Part shown: positions 1 through 5,389 of the stretch, in pieces
How positions within the stretch are numbered: position 1 is the stretch's first letter
Layout: each line of letters starts with the position of its first letter
IMG/VR virus record: IMGVR_UViG_3300009636_000022
Span: 1 to 32,617 of that record
Strand: one strand, 5' to 3'
DNA length: 32,617 nt
DNA from: a virus
Program-made: the position numbers and the translations under genes
The notes under the pieces: model-generated
What the model was told of the DNA's origin: nothing
The model's database searches: none
The model's input: the letters and a program-made list of their open reading frames with translations, nothing else

Positions 1-267
1 TATATCAAATGAATTTTTACATAAAGGACAATATGAATTGCCTGAAAGAAATGCATCGGCAACAAGTTTGTGGACATTATAAGTTTTACTTTGACCATCT
101 TTACATAAAGTGATAAGAGCGTAATTACCTTTTGAAGATTGTTTTAACATTTTAGGTTTTTTGTTGGCCACGAGTCTGTGAATATAAGAAATTCTTTTTA
201 TGTTTCCTATAGAGGAAACTTGATACAGACCCTCATATCCCTTTACATCTTTCCAAATCTCATTCAT
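1..267 (-). CDS. NUMOD4/HNH homing endonuclease, N-terminal part (cut by window edge)
   Basis: The 89 visible residues start at an ATG at 267 and run off the left edge with no stop. Residues 4-25 match the NUMOD4 pattern of phage homing endonucleases: IWKDV, then GYEGLYQVS, then G-x-IKR. Residues 65-74 (VHKLVADAFL) match the usual segment just before the HNH core, and C80-P-L-C83 starts a zinc-binding pair. The catalytic HNH residues lie outside the window. Family knowledge: such genes are free-standing or intron-borne selfish endonucleases that cut intron-less or gene-less alleles. It is the last gene of a minus-strand run but has its own promoter-like sequence (277-304). Very likely NUMOD4; whether it is intact cannot be judged. 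Confidence 0.85.
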   Translation of the reverse strand, partial: MNEIWKDVKGYEGLYQVSSIGNIKRISYIHRLVANKKPKMLKQSSKGNYALITLCKDGQSKTYNVHKLVADAFLSGNSYCPLCKNSFDI

Positions 268-276
268 AATACTAAC

Positions 277-304
277 ATTACAGCATTATTTATTCGATTG
301 TCAA
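277..304 (-). promoter_or_regulatory. Promoter of the HNH gene, leaderless geometry
   Basis: On the minus strand: TTGACA (304-299), 16-nt spacer, TGTAAT (282-277), then 9 nt to the ATG at 267. The -35 is a perfect sigma70 match and the -10 matches 5 of 6. Transcription would start within a base or two of the start codon, and no Shine-Dalgarno site is present. The geometry is the same as the promoter at 4761-4788. Confidence 0.55.
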
Positions 305-332
305 TTTTATATTCGTCAAATTGAAAAATTGC

Positions 333-878
333 TTATTTTATTCTTTTCGGATAAAGCTTTGGTGGCAACTTATTTCTGAGAGCTTTTATATTACCACGAA
401 GAATATAAGCGTATTTATGAAATCCTGTTTTGGATTTACCAAGATATATTGCGTTGGTGGCTTGATAAACTGTTCCAATATGACCAGCTTTTTCATTGGC
501 ATTTGTTATCACCACTTTTACGTTGGGTTCGTCTTGTTTTAGGAGTTTTAGTGTTTGTGCGATAACATAAGATTCCAGATTAGGAATACCAACGTCAGCA
601 AGATATAATCTTTTCAAATCCAACACTTCTCCCGACATAGCTTCTGGGCTTAGAAATTTTGAAGCAGAATACATTGGAAGTCCATATATAGCCATCCCAA
701 TTGCCATCTTTTGTTGGCCATGAGGATATTTGTATCTCACGACATATATTCTTTTGACGCGAGCTGGTATAGTATGAAGATAATGTTTCTTAGCTAGTTG
801 TATTATTGCTTCCCTTGTAGCAGGAACAACCTCTACTTCATCTTGTAATCCTTCAATAATAAGCTTTTTAAGATTCAT
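333..878 (-). CDS. Mom-like DNA-modification acyltransferase (paralogue 1)
   Basis: 181 aa. The middle and C-terminal parts match the phage Mom family, a GNAT-like fold: LDLKRLYL (86-93), N100-L-E102-S103, and the signature G132-H-I-G135-x-x-Y138-Q-A. Mu Mom converts adenine to N6-carbamoylmethyladenine, which shields phage DNA from many restriction enzymes. The exact chemistry here is inferred from family only. The ATG at 878 overlaps the stop of the upstream 452-aa gene by 11 nt, so the two are probably translated together. The first residues, MNLKKLIIEGL, resemble the short N-terminal helix seen on several other proteins here (see findings). A second member of the family lies at 11666-12463. 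Family is fairly sure; activity untested. Confidence 0.72.
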   Translation of the reverse strand: MNLKKLIIEGLQDEVEVVPATREAIIQLAKKHYLHTIPARVKRIYVVRYKYPHGQQKMAIGMAIYGLPMYSASKFLSPEAMSGEVLDLKRLYLADVGIPNLESYVIAQTLKLLKQDEPNVKVVITNANEKAGHIGTVYQATNAIYLGKSKTGFHKYAYILRGNIKALRNKLPPKLYPKRIK

Positions 879-2226
879 ACCCTTTCATCTGTTGTTCAGA
901 AGTTTGAATAAGTTTTTTGATAATATCTTCTGCTTTACCACCACCCAATAAAACCTCTTTTATATGTGGTATGGATAATCTGTAAAAAAGTTTTTTAACA
1001 ATAGGGAGATATTCTATTTTATCTGCTGGTATCAATTGTCGGAGTCTATTATCCAAACCCGGACCTGCTAGAAATTGTTTTAATTCATCACTCAATGGTT
1101 CCACATCCAATTCTTTTTGAGAAGCAATATCCATAGAAAGATACTCACCTATACCTTTAACTAATTCATGAATCAATAATACAAAATTTCTTCCTCTAAC
1201 TTTAATAGTATATTTGTCACCTGTAGGAATTATTTCTTCACTTCCAACCGCAGCAGTATCTACAAACATTCTAGTAAATCGTATTTTGGGTAATCTATAA
1301 TTGAGAACCAGAGATACAGCCGATACAAGTCCATATTTTTGTGGTAAGGTTCGGTCTATTTTTTGTAATTCCTCATTTACTTCATTAAAAAGGAAAAATT
1401 TGTTAAGAGCATCTCCTTGAGTGATATAATTTGCCAAAGTTCTTCTTAATTTACTTTCAATGTCTCCCGATAATGCTGAATAAATTTGAGCATTAAGATT
1501 TTCAGCAACAGTCAGTTCATTACCCATCATTTGGTTCATTTCATCTTCAGCAATAGCATTTGTCAAATCAGCAGAAGCTAGTTTAACGTCTATAATGATT
1601 TCTCCCGACTGAACAAGTTGTTTTATGAATTTATACTCTCGAAGATTTAGAACCAAATTGACGGCAAGTTTTTCAAGTTGTGATTTTCTATTTCTTTCTA
1701 TATCTTCAATTTGGATTGCTGTTGTCATAAGTAATTCCAACATAGATGGTAGAGTTGGAAACAATCTTTGAAGATTTGCTACAGGTTGTTCGACATAATG
1801 AGCAAGTCTATCTACTGCTTTACGATAACCTTCACTTGTAATAATTTCAAGGTATTTATCTGCATTACTTCCAAGATTTGGAAATATTGCTTCAACATAA
1901 TCAGTTTCATTTTCTATTGCTGCTCTTTTTTCAGGATGAATGAAATCTGGGTAGTCTCCAATATTTATGGTTTCTTTTATACCTTTTCTTGCGTTTATGA
2001 ATAATTGAACATCGTGTGATAAAGCTTTTGGTTTAGGACGAATGCCCGGTCTTGTTGGTTGAAGTGGATGGGGTGTTTTTGGAGTAGGCGGCTGAATAGG
2101 AGTAGGTTGTCTAACTGGAGATGGAGCAGGTTTAGTTGGTGGTGGTGGTGCAGTTGTTTGTTCGTTGGGTGATAAAGTCTCTTCAACTACTAACTTGATT
2201 ATATTCCTCAACTGACTTCTTTTCAT
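868..2226 (-). CDS. 452-aa phage protein with N-terminal capsid-targeting-like helix and proline-rich linker
   Basis: I do not recognise a catalytic family. The start is placed at the ATG at 2226 (MKRSQLRNIIKLVVEE); an upstream in-frame ATG at 2280 would add 18 residues lying inside the divergent gene and is less likely. Layout: residues 1-18 a basic amphipathic helix ending in VVEE; about 25-70 a proline-rich, low-complexity linker with a PPPP run; then a roughly 380-residue mostly helical domain with a basic beta segment (KYTIKVRGRNF) followed by VLLIHELVKGIGEYLS. The architecture, short helix plus flexible linker plus large domain, would suit a protein packaged in or attached to the virion. 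Its start codon is 16 nt from that of the divergent 505-aa gene, whose N-terminus is similar. It overlaps the downstream Mom-like gene. Confidence 0.75.
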   Translation of the reverse strand: MKRSQLRNIIKLVVEETLSPNEQTTAPPPPTKPAPSPVRQPTPIQPPTPKTPHPLQPTRPGIRPKPKALSHDVQLFINARKGIKETINIGDYPDFIHPEKRAAIENETDYVEAIFPNLGSNADKYLEIITSEGYRKAVDRLAHYVEQPVANLQRLFPTLPSMLELLMTTAIQIEDIERNRKSQLEKLAVNLVLNLREYKFIKQLVQSGEIIIDVKLASADLTNAIAEDEMNQMMGNELTVAENLNAQIYSALSGDIESKLRRTLANYITQGDALNKFFLFNEVNEELQKIDRTLPQKYGLVSAVSLVLNYRLPKIRFTRMFVDTAAVGSEEIIPTGDKYTIKVRGRNFVLLIHELVKGIGEYLSMDIASQKELDVEPLSDELKQFLAGPGLDNRLRQLIPADKIEYLPIVKKLFYRLSIPHIKEVLLGGGKAEDIIKKLIQTSEQQMKGYES

Positions 2227-2227
2227 A

Positions 2228-2239
2228 ATATGTACATAT
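2228..2239. repeat. Perfect 12-bp palindrome between two divergent start codons
   Basis: ATATGTACATAT sits in the 16-nt gap between the ATG at 2226 (minus) and the ATG at 2243 (plus). Promoters for either gene must overlap the other gene's coding sequence. A palindrome centred between the two starts could be a shared operator or simply AT-rich symmetry. Confidence 0.4.
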
Positions 2240-2242
2240 AAC

Positions 2243-3760
2243 ATGAAATTGTTTGAGTTAAAGTCATTGATAGAAAGCATCGTTTCTGAGGAAATAAATA
2301 AAGAACAGTTAAACTCTGTAGCTAAAACTTTACATATTCCTGTTGGTAAATTGAACGCATGGGTAAAAGGTGTTGACCCTACTTCAAGGCAATCTTTTTC
2401 TGTATGGATACTTCGGATGCTAAAAAATCAACAAATAAGATTTGAAGACAGTCTTAGAGTAGGAAGTGCTATAAACCGATTTATTCAACTTAGAAATGCT
2501 AATAGGATAGAAGACATAATGAGATTTCCAACAATTCATGAATTGGAAACAAGAATGGACCAACTAGAAGGTCAGGGTTCAAAAAGACAGGGATTTGCTG
2601 GGGTAAATCCATTAACTCTTCCGGGAGTTGAAATATTGGAAAAGAGACCTGATATAACATTCTATAAGGTAACTAATCCAAGTTCATTGGCAAAAATGGG
2701 AGAGGGAACAAAATGGTGTACTAGATTTTCTTTTAATAAAAGTATAAGTACTGCAAAAGGATATATAGATAGATACGGATATTTGGTAATTGGATATAAA
2801 GATGGAAAACCTTATGTTCAATACAACCCCGATTACAGTCAAGTAATGGATGTTAATGATGTAAGTTTTCATCATGTTAGTAGAGAAATAGCAAAACAAT
2901 TAAATCTTCCACCACCAGAAATTATTAAAAGACCTCTGCCTAAAATAGACCCAAGTAAATATCCACCACTTCGTACTACAAAAAAAAGAGAATTTAAACC
3001 TGAAACTCCTGCTCAAACTAAATTAAGAAGTTGGTTAAAATTTACGACTCAACGAAAACCAGAATGGGAAAAATTTATTAAATCTAAATCTGACCGCAAG
3101 AGTACAAAAGGAAAAGATATAGATTATGAACAAAGGGTTGCTAGAGCAATTACAAGAAGTACTCATCCATTTCATATTGACCGAGTAATGTATTATTTTG
3201 TAGATTATGCTAAAAAGGAAATTCCCGGAGAACGTTCTCCTGTAATAGAAAAAGCAATATTGGAAAAAGACTTTAAACCAACTATGGTGGCAGGAAAAGG
3301 AGGACGTGGTTCTGGTTCAAGAACTCGAATACCCGGTATTGATGGCATAATATTTTATGTTAAAAATAATATTAAATCAAATTGGCCTGAATTTGAACAA
3401 AAAATACAAAATGATGCAGCCAATTCTGTAAAATATTATACGAATACTGGATTAAATCCAGATAATATACCTGATGGAATAGTAAAAGATATGGTATTAT
3501 TTGTAAAATTTATCAAGGATAAACACATTACACCATCAAAAGAAAAATTTGAAGCATCTATAGTAGATTTCATTTCAAGAGCAAGAAATCAGTTTAAATA
3601 TGGTCAATTTTCTCCTATTTTATATAATGTTATTATTCCATACATGGAATTGGTTAAAAAACCATTAATAAGAATTGTTGGTTCTAAATTATACAACATT
3701 CTTACACGTAGTAATGCAACATTTAGGGGTGTTGTAAAAAGAACGGAAAATGGATTTTAG
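2243..3760 (+). CDS. 505-aa phage protein with PcfJ-like GTKWCT motif
   Basis: Residues 1-18 (MKLFELKSLIESIVSEE) form a short amphipathic helix resembling that of the divergent neighbour. Around residues 140-215 is a segment with GTKWCT (155-160), then YGYLVIGYKDGKPYVQ and a D-V-N-D-V turn. This arrangement, WC-T followed by a two-stranded G-K-P-Y-x-Q hairpin, is one I associate with PcfJ-like proteins common in large phages and conjugative elements; their biochemical role is unknown to me. Residues 230-250 are proline- and lysine-rich, and the C-terminal half is basic with a GKGGRGSGSRTR patch near 350. It ends in TAG, 2 nt from the convergent nuclease gene. Real gene; function unknown. Confidence 0.72.
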   Translation: MKLFELKSLIESIVSEEINKEQLNSVAKTLHIPVGKLNAWVKGVDPTSRQSFSVWILRMLKNQQIRFEDSLRVGSAINRFIQLRNANRIEDIMRFPTIHELETRMDQLEGQGSKRQGFAGVNPLTLPGVEILEKRPDITFYKVTNPSSLAKMGEGTKWCTRFSFNKSISTAKGYIDRYGYLVIGYKDGKPYVQYNPDYSQVMDVNDVSFHHVSREIAKQLNLPPPEIIKRPLPKIDPSKYPPLRTTKKREFKPETPAQTKLRSWLKFTTQRKPEWEKFIKSKSDRKSTKGKDIDYEQRVARAITRSTHPFHIDRVMYYFVDYAKKEIPGERSPVIEKAILEKDFKPTMVAGKGGRGSGSRTRIPGIDGIIFYVKNNIKSNWPEFEQKIQNDAANSVKYYTNTGLNPDNIPDGIVKDMVLFVKFIKDKHITPSKEKFEASIVDFISRARNQFKYGQFSPILYNVIIPYMELVKKPLIRIVGSKLYNILTRSNATFRGVVKRTENGF

Positions 3761-3762
3761 AG

Positions 3763-4674
3763 TTAATCACGTTCTTCTTTTGGAATATCTGAAATTGCGT
3801 TACAATTTATACCCTTATGGGGACAATAACGGCAATTCTTTTTTCCTTTTCCGGGATTTTTTAAGTAAATTTTGGAATCCTCTATAAAATTACCCTCGGG
3901 TGTAAAACATTCCGCAACAAATTCAGCAAATCTATTCAATGCTTTAGCTACAGATTGTTGATTATTTTTTGGAATGAATGTTTGAATACGACTTTGAGGA
4001 AATGCATAATTTTCCCAAAGTTTTCTTCTGAGGATGAAAAATTCAACGTCAATCATATTAATATCAACATTATATTTCCTACTGAAAAATGCTTTGTATA
4101 AAAGAATTTGAGAAATTTTAGCTTCATCATCTCTTTGATAATGATTCCATCCACTTGTGGAAGTTTTAATATCAATAATTTTGTATCTACCTGTTGCTTT
4201 TTCTTTTAGAACAACATCAATGTAACAAATAAATTCCACATTGTTTTTAATTGGCATTATAATTTCATCTTCAATGGCAATAAATTCATATTTACCTGAC
4301 GGGAAATGTTTAATACGGTTAGTAATATTAGTAAATGCAATAATGATATTATCACCGTCTTCATAATATTCTTTCTTGATTGCCGGTTCGACCACAACTT
4401 TTGTTTTTTCTAATTCTCTATCAAAAGCAATTTTGAATATTTCATAAAGGTTATGTGCATCAGCATCTTTTGCAGATTTTTTATATAAAGTTTTAATGTA
4501 TAATTGAGTAGCTTCGTGCATCGCTGTGCCGAAACAAGTATTTACATTATCTTCAAATTCACGCAATCCTTTTACGTGGTCGAGATACCATCTGTGTCGG
4601 CAATTAAACCAGTTAGAAAATTGAGAGAAACTGACGCGCTTTTTTCCATTGGTTGGTGTAGAATTTCTTTCCAT
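3763..4674 (-). CDS. RecB/Cas4-like PD-(D/E)XK exonuclease with iron-staple cysteines
   Basis: 303 aa from the ATG at 4674. Motifs in order: C25 in NWFNCRHRWY; GTAMH with H53; D153 in CYIDVVL; D168-I-K170 in IIDIKTS (the D-x-K core); QILLY (QxxxY); and a C-terminal C-x2-C-x6-C (NCRYCPHKGINC). One N-terminal Cys plus three C-terminal Cys around a RecB-type core is the [4Fe-4S] iron-staple layout of Cas4, AddB and Dna2-type nucleases. Family knowledge: single-strand DNA exonucleases used in end processing and recombination. An in-frame TTG at 4710 could extend the frame, but it falls inside the -35 box of the gene's own promoter. It is transcribed away from the polymerase operon. Confidence 0.85.
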   Translation of the reverse strand: MERNSTPTNGKKRVSFSQFSNWFNCRHRWYLDHVKGLREFEDNVNTCFGTAMHEATQLYIKTLYKKSAKDADAHNLYEIFKIAFDRELEKTKVVVEPAIKKEYYEDGDNIIIAFTNITNRIKHFPSGKYEFIAIEDEIIMPIKNNVEFICYIDVVLKEKATGRYKIIDIKTSTSGWNHYQRDDEAKISQILLYKAFFSRKYNVDINMIDVEFFILRRKLWENYAFPQSRIQTFIPKNNQQSVAKALNRFAEFVAECFTPEGNFIEDSKIYLKNPGKGKKNCRYCPHKGINCNAISDIPKEERD

Positions 4675-4681
4675 TGATGTT

Positions 4682-4710
4682 ACTTTATCAATATTAGAGA
4701 TACTTGTCAA
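4682..4710 (-). promoter_or_regulatory. Promoter of the RecB-like nuclease gene, leaderless geometry
   Basis: Minus strand: TTGACA (4710-4705), 17-nt spacer, TAAAGT (4687-4682), then 7 nt to the ATG at 4674. The -35 is perfect; the -10 is weak (4 of 6). It explains why the in-frame TTG at 4710 is probably not a start codon. No Shine-Dalgarno site fits in the 7 nt. Confidence 0.45.
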
Positions 4711-4760
4711 ATATTTATACTATATGAAAACCATGTTATTTTATATGGTATTATAATACA

Positions 4761-4788
4761 TTGACTTTTCCTTAAAACGTGATATAAT
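4761..4788 (+). promoter_or_regulatory. Promoter of the polymerase operon, leaderless geometry
   Basis: TTGACT (4761-4766), 16-nt spacer, TATAAT (4783-4788), then 9 nt to the ATG at 4798. The -10 is a perfect consensus. Expected transcription start is at or just before the ATG, so the first gene of the polymerase operon would be read from a leaderless mRNA. Confidence 0.65.
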
Positions 4789-4797
4789 TTATCTATA

Positions 4798-5100
4798 ATG
4801 AGAATTAGTCAACTCCAATCACTGACACAAGAAGAACTTCAACTTCTTTTTTACATAATAAACGTAATAGAACCATTGACTTCTCCTAAAATAGAAATAG
4901 GTTCTAAAGAAATTTTATGGTTTAAACATGATACGTTAGTTTGGAAACTTTCTAAACAAGAATCAAAATTAACTCCCGAAGGAAAAACTATATTTCAGGG
5001 GTTAATGACTAAACTAAACAAAATAGCAACACAAGAAGCGAAAGAATATTATGAATGTGCCTCAAATTCAACATCTACACAGCCAGAATTTCAATTCTGA
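4798..5100 (+). CDS. 100-aa hypothetical protein, first gene of the polymerase operon
   Basis: No family recognised. The protein (MRISQLQSLTQEEL at its start) is mostly helical by eye, with polar content and a serine/threonine-rich tail. It follows a consensus promoter by 9 nt. Its last 50 nt overlap the next gene in another frame. Given its place ahead of the polymerase it could be a small regulator or replication accessory, but nothing in the sequence shows this. Confidence 0.65.
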   Translation: MRISQLQSLTQEELQLLFYIINVIEPLTSPKIEIGSKEILWFKHDTLVWKLSKQESKLTPEGKTIFQGLMTKLNKIATQEAKEYYECASNSTSTQPEFQF

Positions 5101-5389
5101 ATTCGTAGAATTTGTTTGGCAGTTTCCTGCCAGAGAAGATTTACAAGAACAAGTAATCTTACAAGTTTATAAAAATGGTACCCTATATATCGAAGGCGGT
5201 ATTATCAATGCTGATGGAAATTATACATCAGAACATGCGGAGAGTGATTATGCCGTTTCTGAAATTACTGTAGATTGGCTTAAAAGTACTCAATTTAATT
5301 CACTCATCAACTATATCAAGAAATTTTTCTCTCTTGAAAAAGAACTTGCCGAATTGGTTGAAGAAACTGTAAAATATTTAAAAGAATAA
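5051..5389 (+). CDS. 112-aa hypothetical protein upstream of DNA polymerase
   Basis: No family recognised. The first part has alternating hydrophobic residues suggestive of beta strands (VILQVYKNGTLYIEGGII), and the last 40 residues form a Lys/Glu-rich helix. The ATG at 5051 is the only usable ATG; it lies 50 nt inside the previous gene. Its TAA overlaps the polymerase ATG in TAATG, so the two are probably translationally coupled. The long overlap with the upstream gene is unusual; a frameshifted fusion of the two is possible but not supported by an obvious slippery site. Confidence 0.6.
   Translation: MNVPQIQHLHSQNFNSEFVEFVWQFPAREDLQEQVILQVYKNGTLYIEGGIINADGNYTSEHAESDYAVSEITVDWLKSTQFNSLINYIKKFFSLEKELAELVEETVKYLKE

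Noticed and set aside
919-2186. Open frames on both strands inside the 452-aa gene (for example 1768-2004 plus, 1995-2186 minus)
   Set aside because: Poor composition, no start signals, fully inside a well-formed gene.
2227-2280. Upstream ATG at 2280 for the 452-aa protein
   Set aside because: The added 18 residues lie in the start of the divergent gene, and MKRSQLR gives an N-terminus like that of other proteins here.
4675-4710. In-frame TTG at 4710 as the start of the RecB-like nuclease
   Set aside because: The TTG is part of a perfect TTGACA -35 box, and ATG 4674 gives a normal N-terminus just before the first motif.
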